From: Arthrobacter sp. B2a2-09 | GTDB lineage: Bacteria; Actinomycetota; Actinomycetes; Actinomycetales; Micrococcaceae | Reading direction: 5' to 3' | Assembly (NCBI RefSeq): GCF_027587375.1 | Contig: NZ_JAMXIC010000002.1 | Coordinates: forward strand, 310,001 to 374,000 | Length of the DNA stretch: 64,000 nt | Shown: positions 25,772 through 35,760 of the stretch, one piece after another | Layout: each line of letters starts with the position of its first letter | Position numbering within the stretch: position 1 is the stretch's first letter | The notes under the pieces: generated by a model | Told to the model about the DNA's origin: nothing | Database searches by the model: none | The model's input: only the letters and a program-made list of their open reading frames with translations | Translations under genes and position numbers: made by a program

Positions 25772-26626
25772 TCATATCAAACTGGGAATTTTCTCCCAAG
25801 ATGCTGCTATTACGGGGTTGCTGAGCTCTCCAATGCCCTCAATGCGGCAGGTCACAATGTCTCCGGGCTCGATCCTGGCGCACTCGGCCGGGAAGCCGGT
25901 AAGGACCAGATCGCCGGGGTGCAAGGTCATGAACGAAGTGAGGTAGACGAGGATCTCGTCCACTTTCCATCCGAGGTCCGCGGTGCTGGCCGTGCGCAAT
26001 TCCCTGCCGTTGTGCACAATGCCGATCGAAAGATCACCGTCGTTGAGATCCGTGACGATCCACGGTCCCGCAGGAGTAAACGTGTCCTGGCTTTTCGCGC
26101 TGATCCACAGTTCGTCGGTCTTCTGCAGGTCCCGCGCCGAGACGTCGTTGCCGATCGTGAAACCGAGGATGGCCTCGCGAGCGTTGTGGAGTGTGAGCCC
26201 CCGGACCTTGCGTCCGACGACGACGGTCAGTTCCGCTTCGGGGTCCACGTAGCCGACGTCCGAGGCGAGTTCGATGGCATCGCCCGGTCCGACGACACTT
26301 GTGGCGGCTTTGTGGAACGCCTGCGCAGGCAGGTCCCGGCCCGGCTGGCCGGTGTTGTGCGCCATACCGAAGACGTTGGCGGGAACAGACGGCGCCAGGA
26401 ACGTGAACGCATCCTCGGAAACCTCAGTGCCTCGAAACCACCCCGGCCGCCCGGCACTGCCGCTATTTGCCGGCGAGCCCGGGAACGGGCTGTCCACCAC
26501 AGTCCAGCTCCGGCCTTCTGCGGAAGCGAAGTCGACGGCGTCGTTTGCCACGAAGAAGTGTTCGTCGGGCGCGGTGGGCGAGAGCGGGCGGACGCGGGCG
26601 ATCCGGCGTGCACGTGAGGAAGTCAT
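25772..26626 (-). CDS. fumarylacetoacetate hydrolase family protein
   Basis: 284 aa. C-terminal FAH fold: FGMAHNTGQPG, the metal-binding EAELTVVVGRKVRG, FTIGNDVSARDLQ, GPWIVTDLND and LHPGDLVLTGFPAECARIEPGDIVTCRIEGIGELSNPV. The family includes hydratases, decarboxylases and acylpyruvate hydrolases; no pathway genes adjoin. The ATG at 26626 has a TAGGAT box ending 6 nt upstream, so the mRNA is probably leaderless. Confidence 0.85.
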   Translation of the reverse strand: MTSSRARRIARVRPLSPTAPDEHFFVANDAVDFASAEGRSWTVVDSPFPGSPANSGSAGRPGWFRGTEVSEDAFTFLAPSVPANVFGMAHNTGQPGRDLPAQAFHKAATSVVGPGDAIELASDVGYVDPEAELTVVVGRKVRGLTLHNAREAILGFTIGNDVSARDLQKTDELWISAKSQDTFTPAGPWIVTDLNDGDLSIGIVHNGRELRTASTADLGWKVDEILVYLTSFMTLHPGDLVLTGFPAECARIEPGDIVTCRIEGIGELSNPVIAASWEKIPSLI

Positions 26627-26666
26627 GAAGACATCCTACGTCCTCGCGCGTGTTTAGGCGGCAGGT

Positions 26667-27335
26667 TTAGACGGGCAGGTAGAGCTCGCCAACCGGGATA
26701 TCAGCGGCCAGGCGATTCGCCGGCCCGGCCAAGGGGCAAGCCCAGGCCTCGTTGTAGGCGCAGGACGGGTTGTAGGCGAAATTGAAGTCGAGCACGAACT
26801 CCTGCTGCCCGGATCCGCGAAGGCCGTGGAAGGCGCCTTTGATGGTGTCCAGCAAGTACCGGCCGGCCCCGTAGCTTCCTCCGGGTTTGCCGGCTGTAGC
26901 GTCGCGGAAGGGCACGAAGATGCCGCCGCCGTAGCTCCGGAGGCGCCACACGGCCAACGAGCCAAGCTCGTCGAGGTCGAAGGTGCCGAGGCGGACAAAC
27001 GGCACCACGCCGTCGGTTCCGGTCTGGACGTTCATCTCCTGGCCCGCGCCTTCGGGAGAAAGGGAAGCATAGCGGCGAAACCGGGAATCGTAGTCCGCGG
27101 TGCGCAATCCCGAGAATGCCTGCTTGCTGGCGGTAGTCAGTGCCGAGGCCGGGTGGGTTCCGAACATGCGGTCCCGTTCCTGGCGCCAGTAGACGTGGGC
27201 CTGGAAGGGATCGTCCATCGCGATCTTGCGGACGTCGTCGTACAAGGCAAACGTGCGCAAACGCCAGTCCGCGATGTCCAGGGCGGAGATGTCCGCCACA
27301 CTGTTTTCGTCCTCATCAAGCTGATCGGGAGCCAT
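26667..27335 (-). CDS. DUF1684 family protein
   Basis: 222 aa. The C-terminal block FVPFRDATAGKPGGSYGAGRYLLDTIKG ... FVLDFNFAYNPSCAYNEAWACPLAGPANRL is diagnostic of DUF1684; the N-terminal WRLRTFALYDDVRK is also typical. No signal peptide, cytoplasmic. Function unknown. TAGGCT ends 6 nt before the ATG at 27335 (leaderless candidate). Confidence 0.85.
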   Translation of the reverse strand: MAPDQLDEDENSVADISALDIADWRLRTFALYDDVRKIAMDDPFQAHVYWRQERDRMFGTHPASALTTASKQAFSGLRTADYDSRFRRYASLSPEGAGQEMNVQTGTDGVVPFVRLGTFDLDELGSLAVWRLRSYGGGIFVPFRDATAGKPGGSYGAGRYLLDTIKGAFHGLRGSGQQEFVLDFNFAYNPSCAYNEAWACPLAGPANRLAADIPVGELYLPV

Positions 27336-27459
27336 GCGTCCAGCCTAGTCCTACGATGCGAGCCGAAGCGGCGGCCCGGCGTGCATCGGCGAGGTTTGCA
27401 CGTGCGAAACGCCGAACCGGACGGGCAGGCGGCGGATCGGCGCCGCTAGGCTGGTGCGC

Positions 27460-28275
27460 ATGAGAGCAAAGCGGATCCCGTTGAAGATTTCAGTCGCCGT
27501 CCTGGGTGCGCTCATCGTGGTCGCCGCGACTGGCTGTAGTTCCGAGGGCAAGGGCGGACCCGTCTGGACAGCCGGGTCCAACAGTGCGGCTCCCGGGAGC
27601 GCGACGCCGTCGGGCTCCAGTACGGCCCCGACGTCGGGCGTCTCCACCGGTTCGGGGAGCCCCTCCGCAGGAAGCACAGCGACGGCGGGGGCGACCGCCT
27701 CGGCGTGGAAGACGTACTCGGATGCGGCCAAGAAGGTCAGCTTCGATCTTCCGAGTGACTGGATTGCGCAATCGGTCACGCCCGACGCCGGTTCCATGCC
27801 GGGCGCCCTGAAGATCGAGGTCAAAGACGCCAAGGGAGGGTATCTGGCGACCCTTCACACGGGCCTGCCCTCGGCAAATGCGGCGGACTGCAATCCGGCC
27901 GCCAAGCGTCCTTACGTGGTGGTCAGCAGCGTTCCCATTGACCTTCCCCATGCGGACGGTGATTCCACGATCCCCCCGCATGTGGTGTTCCGGGTCATCC
28001 AGGGCTATAAGTTCTTCGGTTCGTACGGCATCACCAACTTGGTGGCCGGATCTGATGGCCAGGCCTGCCAGCTCCGGAACCTTGTGGTGGGGCCCGCAGG
28101 AAAGGGCAATTACTACTTCGGGGACGTGCCCGCCGTGCATGCTTTCGCCACGGATGAAGTAGTTGCTCCGGCGAAGTCCTTTGACACCCTGGACCAAGCC
28201 GCCAAGTACGTTGACCAGAGTTCGGAATTCGCCAACGTCCAGCGGATGCTACTGTCTCTGAAGATCAATCTGTAG
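27460..28275 (+). CDS. hypothetical lipoprotein
   Basis: 271 aa from the ATG at 27460; a GTG two codons upstream is possible. TAGGCT ends exactly 7 nt before the ATG, suggesting a leaderless mRNA. Signal peptide with lipobox VAATGC near residue 26, an Ala/Gly/Ser/Thr linker of about 60 residues, then a beta-rich domain (AWKTYSDAAKKVSFDLPSDWIAQSV, LKIEVKDAKGGYLATLHTGL) with two Cys. No family recognised. Divergent from the DUF1684 gene. Confidence 0.78.
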   Translation: MRAKRIPLKISVAVLGALIVVAATGCSSEGKGGPVWTAGSNSAAPGSATPSGSSTAPTSGVSTGSGSPSAGSTATAGATASAWKTYSDAAKKVSFDLPSDWIAQSVTPDAGSMPGALKIEVKDAKGGYLATLHTGLPSANAADCNPAAKRPYVVVSSVPIDLPHADGDSTIPPHVVFRVIQGYKFFGSYGITNLVAGSDGQACQLRNLVVGPAGKGNYYFGDVPAVHAFATDEVVAPAKSFDTLDQAAKYVDQSSEFANVQRMLLSLKINL

Positions 28276-28342
28276 AACCACGATTGACACAAACAGATCG
28301 GCGACAGCGGGGGGTTGTCCAGCCGCGACACTCCGGAGATCC

Positions 28343-29149
28343 ATGGAACGCAACGTTGCTGCCCAGCTCGTTTTCAAGACCGTCGCCAACACCAAGGTGG
28401 CGATGGCAATCGCTGTTGCCCGCAATCCAGGCTACGAATCGTTGACCGAAGAGTTGTCAGTCACGGTGGAAGGCGAAGCTGTTCCGTTCACTGAGCTGGC
28501 GGACCATCACGGCGGACGTTTCCACTACATGGAGTTCGCCGAACCCAGCGAGGTAACGGTTGATTACCGCGCCTCTGTGGCGGGCTTTGGTGTCCCCGAT
28601 GAGTCCTCCCGGATGGAGCTCATCCGCTATGTGCGGCCCAGCCGCTACGCCGAGTCCGATCGGCTCCTTCCGACGTCGTATGCCGAGTTCGGCGGGCTGC
28701 ACGGCGAAGAGCTTTTGCAGGCCGTCCGGAACTGGGTCCACGACGAACTCCGGTACGTCAGTGGTTCCTCGCGGGGGACGGATGGAGCGGTGGAAACGCT
28801 CCTGCACCGCAAAGGTGTTTGCCGGGACTTCGCCCACCTTGCCATTGCCCTTCTGCGCTCCAAGGACATCCCCGCCAGACTCGCCGCGGTGTATGCGCCC
28901 GGGCTGAGCCCCATGGACTTCCATGCCGTGGCTGAGGCCCACATCGACGGAACGTGGTACGTGATCGATCCCACAGGCTTGGCTCCGCGCGAGTCCATGC
29001 TCCGCATCACAGCCGGACGCGATTCCTCGGACACCGCCTTCCTATCCACGGTGGGCGGCAGCCTGTCGTTGAAGAGCTTGAAGGTCAGCGCGGTGGTGGC
29101 CGACGAGCTGCCGGATGAAGATCCGGCAAAGCTCGTCGTCCTGCGCTAG
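28343..29149 (+). CDS. transglutaminase-like domain protein
   Basis: 268 aa; GGAG lies about 7 nt before the ATG. N-terminal beta domain to ~100, then a transglutaminase-like papain fold with Cys160 (RKGVCRDFAHLA), His194 (MDFHAVAEAHIDG) and Asp209 (VIDPTGLAPRES) forming the triad. No signal peptide. Such stand-alone cytoplasmic proteins are probably peptidases or amidases rather than crosslinkers. Not visibly operonic with neighbours. Confidence 0.88.
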   Translation: MERNVAAQLVFKTVANTKVAMAIAVARNPGYESLTEELSVTVEGEAVPFTELADHHGGRFHYMEFAEPSEVTVDYRASVAGFGVPDESSRMELIRYVRPSRYAESDRLLPTSYAEFGGLHGEELLQAVRNWVHDELRYVSGSSRGTDGAVETLLHRKGVCRDFAHLAIALLRSKDIPARLAAVYAPGLSPMDFHAVAEAHIDGTWYVIDPTGLAPRESMLRITAGRDSSDTAFLSTVGGSLSLKSLKVSAVVADELPDEDPAKLVVLR

Positions 29150-29176
29150 CGCGACCTTCGGCCAGCTGCGGCGCGG

Positions 29177-29641
29177 CTATTTGCTTGCGACGAACGCCTG
29201 CAGCTTTTCGGTCAGGCGTAAAAGCTCACGTTGTTCGTCGGCTGTCAGGGCCGGCGCCACAAGTTCGGCGATGTCCCGGACGTGCTCCCGGCCGATCTCT
29301 TTCTGCAGTTCCTGCCCGGCCGCGGTAAGCCCCAGCAGGATCCCGCGTCCGTCGTCGGGGGCGATGCTGCGCTCCACGAGCCCGCGCGTCTCCAACCTGT
29401 CAACCAACCGGCTCAGGCTCGATTGGCTGAGCAGGACGTGATCGTTGATCTCGTTCAGCCGCAGCTTGCCCGTGGGGCACCGGGAGAGCGTGAACAGGAC
29501 GTCATACTCCTTGATGGGCAGCTTCTTGAAGGCCGGGCCGGCCTGGAGCCGGCGCATCACCGCCACCTGGGAGCGGAACAAGGACTCCCAGGTTTCGGCG
29601 GCGAGGCGCACGGCGGACGAGGTGGGCGCTTTGGTAGTCAC
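29177..29641 (-). CDS. MarR-family regulator
   Basis: 154 aa from a GTG at 29641 that overlaps the stop of the upstream flavin oxidoreductase (GTGA). Winged helix in residues ~45-105: IKEYDVLFTLSRCPTGKLRLNEINDHVLLSQSSLSRLVDRLETRGLVERS and wing APDDGRGILLGLTAAG. Coupled to the oxidoreductase gene, so it probably autoregulates that pair. One Cys in the recognition region (SRCPTG). Confidence 0.9.
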   Translation of the reverse strand: MTTKAPTSSAVRLAAETWESLFRSQVAVMRRLQAGPAFKKLPIKEYDVLFTLSRCPTGKLRLNEINDHVLLSQSSLSRLVDRLETRGLVERSIAPDDGRGILLGLTAAGQELQKEIGREHVRDIAELVAPALTADEQRELLRLTEKLQAFVASK

Positions 29642-30759
29642 GGCGTCCGCCCAGCGGAATCCGCAACCGCCTCGCTGGCCGAGGCGATGAAGGACGCTGC
29701 CACCCGGGATGCATGGGTGGGTGCGTCGGGTACATGGGCAGGCTTGCGGTCCTCGAATTCCTTGCGCAGGACCGGCAGGACTTCTTCGCCGAAGAGGTCC
29801 AGTTGCTCCAGGACGGTCTTGAGCGGCAGGCCTGCGTGGTCCACTAGGAACAGTTGGCGCTGGTAGTCGCCGAAGGACTCCCGGAAAGTCAGGGTCTTCT
29901 CGATGACTTCCTGCGGACTACCGACGGTCAGGGGGGTCTGGGACGTGAAGTCTTCGAGCGAGGGCCCGTGGCCGTACACCGGTGCATTGTCGAAGTAGGG
30001 GCGGAACTCCTTGACGGCGTCCTGGGAGTTCTTGCGCATGAAGAACTGCCCGCCGAGGCCAACGATTGCCTGGTCTGCGTTGCCGTGGCCGTAGTGCTCA
30101 TAGCGTTCGCGGTACAGGCCGATCAGCTGCTGGTAGTGCTCCTTGGGCCAGAAGATGTTGTTGGCGAAGAAGCCGTCGCCGTAGTAAGCGGCAAGTTCTG
30201 CGATCTGCGGGCTGCGGATGGAGCCGTGCCAGACGAAGGGGGCGACGCCGTCGAGCGGGCGGGGCGTGGAGGTGAAGTTCTGCAGCGGGGTGCGGTACTT
30301 GCCGCTCCAATTGACGGTGTCCTCATCCCACAGCCGGCGCAGCAGGGAGTAGTTCTCGATGGCGAGTTCGATCCCGTCCTGGATGTTCTTGCCGAACCAA
30401 GGGTAGACGGGGGCGGTGTTGCCGCGGCCCATGATGAGGTCCACGCGGCCATCCGCCAAGTGCTGGAGCATCGCGAAGTCTTCGGCGATCTTGACGGGAT
30501 CGTTCGTCGTGATCAGCGTGGTGGACGTTGACAGCGTGATGCGTTCAGTCTGCGCCGCGATGTACGCCAGTGTGGTGCTGGGGGACGACGAGAAGAAGGG
30601 GCGGTTGTGGTGCTCGCCGATCGCATAGACGTCCATGCCGATCTCTTCGACCTTCTTTGCGATGGCCACGGCGGCCTTGATGCGCTCGTTCTCCGTGGGG
30701 GTGTGGCCCGTGGTGGGGTCAGTGGTGATGTCGCTGACGCTGAATACGCCGATCTCCAT
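29638..30759 (-). CDS. LLM-class flavin-dependent oxidoreductase
   Basis: 373 aa. Luciferase-like TIM barrel: YAIGEHHNRPFFSSSPSTTLAYIAAQTERITLSTSTTLITTNDPVKIAEDFAMLQHLADGRVDLIMGRGN is the flavin-binding half, then a substrate-variable C-terminal half and an Ala-rich tail. Probably an FMN monooxygenase or F420/FMN reductase; substrate not evident. First of a two-gene unit with a MarR regulator. An inverted repeat lies about 50 bp upstream. Confidence 0.88.
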   Translation of the reverse strand: MEIGVFSVSDITTDPTTGHTPTENERIKAAVAIAKKVEEIGMDVYAIGEHHNRPFFSSSPSTTLAYIAAQTERITLSTSTTLITTNDPVKIAEDFAMLQHLADGRVDLIMGRGNTAPVYPWFGKNIQDGIELAIENYSLLRRLWDEDTVNWSGKYRTPLQNFTSTPRPLDGVAPFVWHGSIRSPQIAELAAYYGDGFFANNIFWPKEHYQQLIGLYRERYEHYGHGNADQAIVGLGGQFFMRKNSQDAVKEFRPYFDNAPVYGHGPSLEDFTSQTPLTVGSPQEVIEKTLTFRESFGDYQRQLFLVDHAGLPLKTVLEQLDLFGEEVLPVLRKEFEDRKPAHVPDAPTHASRVAASFIASASEAVADSAGRTP

Positions 30760-30806
30760 GATGTGCCTTTCTGCCTGCCCTATTGGTGTTCGGGCTCTGT
30801 CAACAG

Positions 30807-30822
30807 TCTATCCCAAAATAGA
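30807..30822. promoter_or_regulatory. palindrome upstream of the oxidoreductase-MarR pair
   Basis: TCTAT-CCCAAA-ATAGA, perfect 5-bp arms, 48 bp before the oxidoreductase start. Next to it ATGTAT is repeated with 10-bp spacing (30823-30838). Plausible MarR operator; not proven. Confidence 0.45.
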
Positions 30823-30886
30823 TGTATTTGCATGTATCACCGCCTGTAACAGGGCACAGCATCATTTTGTTCCCGGTGTGTCGCCC

Positions 30887-33800
30887 TTATTCCGCGGGGC
30901 TGGATGCGGATCGGCGGCCGGTGACTTTGGGAATCATTCCGGTGGTCCAGTCCTGGTGGTCGCCGTCGCCATGGCCGGCCACGCCGTCGTTCGCGACGTC
31001 GGGGCGTTGCGTGAGTGCCTTGAGCAGCGCCTTCTTCTCCCGCCGGCCTTCAACCAGCTTGTAGAGGACGGGCACAAGGACGAGGGTCAAAGCCGTGGAG
31101 GAGACAAGGCCACCGATAACGACAATCGCGAGCGGCCGGGAAATGAACCCGCCGCCTCCCGTGAGGCCCAAAGCCATGGGCGTCAGGGCGAATACGGTAG
31201 CAAGTGCCGTCATGAGGATGGGACGTAGCCGCTGCCGGGCGCCGTGGGTGATGGCGTCCGCCACGCTCATTCCCGGGCTGCCATCGTGTGGTTTGCGGTA
31301 CTGGTTGATGAGGTCGATCAGGACGATCGCATTGGTCACCACGATTCCCACCAGCATCAGCATGCCGATCAGTGAAGGTAGTCCGAGCGGAACACCCGTG
31401 ACCAGGAGCAAAGCGATGGCGCCAGTCGCCGCAAACGGCACGGACACCAACAGGATGAGGGGCTGGATGAGGGACTTGAACGCGGCCACCATGATGACAT
31501 AGACAATGGCGACGGCGGCCAGGAGCGCGAGGCCGAGCTGCTGGAACGAGTCGGCCTGCTGCGTGGTGGCGCCACCGATCGTGGCTGTAACGCCTGCCGG
31601 TAGCTGCACGGAGGCCAGCCGGTCACTGACTGCCGTGCTGACGGCACCAAGGTTGGAGCCCGACGGCGTGACGGTCACCTTCGCGCTCCGCTGGCCGTTG
31701 CTGCTGGTGATGGATACCGGAGTGTCCACCTGGTCCACCGACGCGACACTTGACAGCGGAACGGGGCCAGCCGGCGTCGGGAGACTGATGGCCCTGACGT
31801 CGGCAATGCTGCTGAAGTGCGTGCCTTCGCCGATCTGTACCGGGAAGTCAGTGGTGTCGATACGGACAGTGCCTGCGGGGATGGGACTGACCGTGGACGC
31901 CAGGACACCGGCAACTTGCTCTTCGTTCAGCCCGGCGGCGACGGCTTTGGCGCGATCAACCTTTACTTGGACCACGGACTGGCTGGCGTCCAGGTTGGTG
32001 GCTACCTCGGCACTTCCGGGTACGCCGTCCATAGCCTTCGCTACGGCGTCGCTTGCGGTCTTGAGATCCGCGGAGTTGGCGGCGTTGATGGTGATGTCCA
32101 CGCTGGAAGACGTGCCCAGGCCACCCTGCTGCGCACCAACGGTGACCTTCCCGGCAGTCGAGGCGCTGGCGAGCCGGGAGCGGACCGTGTCCTGCAGTTT
32201 CTGCTGGTCAGCCTTATCGTCCGTCACCACGGTGAACGTCGAGTTGGAAGCGCCACTTGAGGTGAGCGCGGCGAAACCTGTTTGGGCGTTGCCCGAAGTG
32301 ACTTGGACGTCCTTGATGCCATCGATCCCGCGGAGGACCGATTCCACCTGCGCGGCGGCGGCGCCGGTTTGGTCCAGGCTGGTGCCGGCAGGAAGGACCT
32401 GGCGCACAGTCATGCTGTTCTGGCCGGAGTCGCCCAGCAAGTCCGTGGCGAGCAGCGGGGACATGGCCGCAGTTCCGCCCAGCACCAGGACCGCGGCCAC
32501 GATCGTCAGGACCGGGTGCTTCTGGGTCTTGACGAGGATGGGCAAATAGCCGCGCTGCAGCCGGCTGCGTTGCTCTGCCTCGTGCGCCTTGGTCCGGGCG
32601 TCCTCCGCGGCACGGGCGTCCTCCGCCTCCGCGGCCGTCGACGGCGACTTGAGGAACCAGTACGCCAGCACCGGAACGATGGTGAGGGACACGAGCAACG
32701 AGGACAACAGGGCGATGGTCACCGTCAGGGCGAAGGGCCGGAACAGTTCGCCCGCCAGGTTGCCCACGAAGGCGATCGGCAGGAAGACGGCAACCGTGGT
32801 GAGGGTGGACGCCGTGATGGCGCCGGCAACTTCCCGGATGGAATTGAGGATGGCCGCGAGCTTGTGCTCGCCGTAGCTGAGGTGCCGTTTGATGTTCTCG
32901 ATCACCACGATCGAGTCGTCCACCACCCGGCCGATCGCGATGGTCAACGCGCCGAGGGTGAGGATGTTGAGCGAATAATGGGTCGCCGATATTCCGATGA
33001 ATGTGATCAGGAGCGACAACGGAATGGACACGGCCGTCACGAGCGTGGAGCGCACGGACATCAGGAACACGAGGATGACTGCCACCGCGAAGCCGAGTCC
33101 AAGAAGGCCTTCCGTGGTGAGGTCCTTGATGGATTTTTCGATGTACGGGGCCTGGTCGAACACCGGGGTGAAGTGCGCATTGGAGCCGAGTTCGGCTTCC
33201 ATCTGGGGAATGGAATCCTTGACGGCGTGCGAGATGGCGACGGTATCGCCGTCGGGCTTCTTCGTGATGGACAGGGCCAGTGTCGGCTTACCGTTGGTCC
33301 GGGTAATCGATGTTGCGGCGTCGTCCTGGATGCTCACGTCGGCAACGCCGCCGATTGTGGTGCCGGCCTTCGCCCCGCTGAGCGGCAAGCCTTTGATGAC
33401 GTCGAGGGAGTCCACCGGGCTGCCGATCTGCAGGGAGAGCGTCTTGCCCTGATCCTCGATTGTTCCGGCCGGGACCAGTGTCCCGTTGTTCTTGAGGGCA
33501 TTCGTGAGCGATTGGACCGTGGCGCCGTTGGCGGCCATGGCCTGGGCTTTGGGCTGGATCAGGATGTGCTGGGTGGCCCCACCCGTCACGTCAGCGCTGC
33601 GGACCCCGTCGAGTTTCTGGAGTCGGGGAACGCTCAAGCGCTGCAGGTCCGTGTTCAGCTCGCTGAGGGGCTTGTCCGAGGACACCGCCAAGTACACGAT
33701 CGGGAAGTCGCTGATGCTGCCTGCAAAAGACTGGGGCTCGACGTCGGCCGGCAGGACACGCTTGGCGTTCGAGATCGCGCGATCGATCTGGTTGCGTGCA

Positions 33801-34111
33801 CGGTCCAGGTTCGAACCGTACGTGAACACCATGGTGATCTGCGAAACGCCGTTCCGCGACGTCGACGTGGTGGATTCCAGGCCCTCGACGCTGTTCAGCG
33901 CTGTTTCGAGCGGGCGGCTGAGTTGCTTGTCGACGACTTCCGGGGACGCGCCAGGCATGGCCGTGATCACTGAGATCTGCGGGAACTCGATCGAGGGGAT
34001 GAGCTCCTGCTTGAGGGAAGACATGGTGATCACGCCGAACACCGCCGCGAAGACGGTGATCAGCGCGATCAATGCCCTGTTCGCCAGTGAAAGCTTTGCC
34101 AGACGGAACAT
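30887..34111 (-). CDS. RND-family efflux transporter (SwrC/AcrB-like)
   Basis: 1074 aa with CAGGAG before the ATG. Full HAE1-type duplication: helix 1 near residue 10-30, a large extracytoplasmic loop, helices 2-7 with the proton-relay pair in AIGRVVDDSIVVIENIKRH, a hydrophilic Glu/Arg-rich linker around 500-530, then the second half with helix 8 and ATGAIALLLVTGVPLGLPSLIGMLMLVGIVVTNAIVLIDLINQYR. Proton-driven export of lipophilic compounds or lipopeptides. No adaptor or outer-membrane partner is encoded nearby, as in Bacillus SwrC. Confidence 0.9.
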   Translation of the reverse strand: MFRLAKLSLANRALIALITVFAAVFGVITMSSLKQELIPSIEFPQISVITAMPGASPEVVDKQLSRPLETALNSVEGLESTTSTSRNGVSQITMVFTYGSNLDRARNQIDRAISNAKRVLPADVEPQSFAGSISDFPIVYLAVSSDKPLSELNTDLQRLSVPRLQKLDGVRSADVTGGATQHILIQPKAQAMAANGATVQSLTNALKNNGTLVPAGTIEDQGKTLSLQIGSPVDSLDVIKGLPLSGAKAGTTIGGVADVSIQDDAATSITRTNGKPTLALSITKKPDGDTVAISHAVKDSIPQMEAELGSNAHFTPVFDQAPYIEKSIKDLTTEGLLGLGFAVAVILVFLMSVRSTLVTAVSIPLSLLITFIGISATHYSLNILTLGALTIAIGRVVDDSIVVIENIKRHLSYGEHKLAAILNSIREVAGAITASTLTTVAVFLPIAFVGNLAGELFRPFALTVTIALLSSLLVSLTIVPVLAYWFLKSPSTAAEAEDARAAEDARTKAHEAEQRSRLQRGYLPILVKTQKHPVLTIVAAVLVLGGTAAMSPLLATDLLGDSGQNSMTVRQVLPAGTSLDQTGAAAAQVESVLRGIDGIKDVQVTSGNAQTGFAALTSSGASNSTFTVVTDDKADQQKLQDTVRSRLASASTAGKVTVGAQQGGLGTSSSVDITINAANSADLKTASDAVAKAMDGVPGSAEVATNLDASQSVVQVKVDRAKAVAAGLNEEQVAGVLASTVSPIPAGTVRIDTTDFPVQIGEGTHFSSIADVRAISLPTPAGPVPLSSVASVDQVDTPVSITSSNGQRSAKVTVTPSGSNLGAVSTAVSDRLASVQLPAGVTATIGGATTQQADSFQQLGLALLAAVAIVYVIMVAAFKSLIQPLILLVSVPFAATGAIALLLVTGVPLGLPSLIGMLMLVGIVVTNAIVLIDLINQYRKPHDGSPGMSVADAITHGARQRLRPILMTALATVFALTPMALGLTGGGGFISRPLAIVVIGGLVSSTALTLVLVPVLYKLVEGRREKKALLKALTQRPDVANDGVAGHGDGDHQDWTTGMIPKVTGRRSASSPAE

Positions 34112-34175
34112 TGCACTGTCTCCTGGGATCTACGGTCTGTTTCTTGTCTCGAACCGGCCGCAGCCCGGACGGCTG

Positions 34176-35681
34176 CTAGCGCTGGACGGCGTCGGCAGGC
34201 TCAAGCTGGAGCGAACGGGCAGTGCTCGCTTCAAGCTCGGCCGAAAGCTCGGGATTGTCGTTCAGTTTGACGCCGTAGCCCGGCATCATTTCCTTGAGCT
34301 TGGACTGCCAGCCCTTGAAGTTCTTCGGGAAGGACCGCTGGAGCATCTCGATCATGATGGGGACGGCGGTGGAAGCGCCGGGGGAGGCGCCGAGCAGTGC
34401 TCCGATGGAGCCGTCACGAGCCGTGATGACTTCGGTGCCGAACTGCAGCACGCCGCCCTTCTTGGAGTCCTTCTTAATGATCTGCACCCGCTGGCCCGCG
34501 GTGATGAGCTCCCAGTTGCCGCCGTCGGCCTGGGGGTAGTACTCACGGAGGGACTCCACCTTGGCGTCGTGGCGCTTGGCCACTTCCTTGATCAGGTAGG
34601 CAGTCAGGTCCATGTTGTCCTTGGCCACAGCCAGCATCGGGATGATGTTGCTAGGGCGGATGGACAGCGGCAGGTCAAGGTAGCTGCTCGTCTTGAGGAA
34701 GTTGGTGGAGAAACCGGCGTACGGGCCGAAAAGCAGGGAACGCTTGCCGTCAACGTAGCGGGTATCAAGGTGCGGCACGGACATCGGCGGGGCGCCCACG
34801 GAGGCCTGGCCGTATACCTTGGCGCTGTGCTGGCCGGAGATGGCCTCGTCGGTGCAGCGGAAGAACTGCCCGGATACCGGGAAACCGCCGTAGCCCTTGC
34901 TTTCCGGGATGCCCGATGCCTGGAGCAGGTGGAGTGCTCCGCCGCCGGCGCCGACGAAAACGAACTTGGCGTGGATCTGGCCGTGTTCGCCGGAAGCGGG
35001 GTGCTTGAGCGAAAGGTCCCAGCCGCCGTCGGAGGCTTTGCTCACATTGGTGACGTCGTGGCCATAGTTGACTTCAACGCCGTTGTCAGCGAGGTAGCCG
35101 GTCAGCTCGCGGGTCAAGGCGCCGAAGTCGACGTCGGTGCCTTCTGCTGCGCGGGTGGCGGCAACGCGCTGCTTGGCGTCGCGGCCCTGGACGATCAGCG
35201 GAGCCCACTTGGCGATCTGTGCCTGGTCTTCCGTGTATTCCATGCTGCGGAAGAGCGTGTTGGGCTTGAGTGCCTCGTAGCGTGTCTTGAGGAAGTCTGC
35301 GTGCTTGTCGCCGATGACGAAGCTCATATGCGGAACGGTGTTGATGAAGCCCTTGGGGGAGCCGATCAATTTGTTGTCCACAAAGTGGGACCAGAACTGA
35401 CGGGAAAGCTGGAATTGCTCGTTGATGTGGAGGGCCTTGGACGGGTCAACCGAGCCGTCCTTTGCTGCGGGCGAGTAATTAAGCTCACAGAGCGCTGCGT
35501 GCCCGGTTCCCGCGTTGTTCCACGGTCCGGAGCTTTCCAGGCCGGCTTCGTCGAGTCGCTCAAAGAGGGAGATGGTCCAGCTGGGTTCGAGTTGCTTGAT
35601 GAACGCACCCAGGGTTGCGCTCATGATCCCGCCCCCAATAAGGACGACGTCAGCGTGGTGTGTCTTGGAAATGAAGGTCAC
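34176..35681 (-). CDS. mqo: malate:quinone oxidoreductase
   Basis: 501 aa from a GTG at 35681 with GGAG about 8 nt upstream. FAD dinucleotide motif [19 protein letters not shown] at the N-terminus, then [30 protein letters not shown] and [18 protein letters not shown], all typical of Mqo. It oxidises malate to oxaloacetate and feeds electrons to menaquinone at the membrane. Separated from the RND gene by 64 bp. Confidence 0.95.
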   Translation of the reverse strand: MTFISKTHHADVVLIGGGIMSATLGAFIKQLEPSWTISLFERLDEAGLESSGPWNNAGTGHAALCELNYSPAAKDGSVDPSKALHINEQFQLSRQFWSHFVDNKLIGSPKGFINTVPHMSFVIGDKHADFLKTRYEALKPNTLFRSMEYTEDQAQIAKWAPLIVQGRDAKQRVAATRAAEGTDVDFGALTRELTGYLADNGVEVNYGHDVTNVSKASDGGWDLSLKHPASGEHGQIHAKFVFVGAGGGALHLLQASGIPESKGYGGFPVSGQFFRCTDEAISGQHSAKVYGQASVGAPPMSVPHLDTRYVDGKRSLLFGPYAGFSTNFLKTSSYLDLPLSIRPSNIIPMLAVAKDNMDLTAYLIKEVAKRHDAKVESLREYYPQADGGNWELITAGQRVQIIKKDSKKGGVLQFGTEVITARDGSIGALLGASPGASTAVPIMIEMLQRSFPKNFKGWQSKLKEMMPGYGVKLNDNPELSAELEASTARSLQLEPADAVQR

Positions 35682-35760
35682 GATCTATCTCCGATAGCGG
35701 CGGCACTGGCTGTCACAGAATATCCCCGCGTGGGCACATAACTGAAATTGCGGCGGGACG

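Noticed and set aside
32282-33973. Long rightward open frame of 563 codons
   Set aside because: It is antisense to the RND transporter, Gly/Arg/His-rich with no family motif; an artefact of high GC third positions.
33486-35741. Rightward open frame of 751 codons across RND and mqo
   Set aside because: It runs antisense to two well-supported genes and has no recognisable domain.
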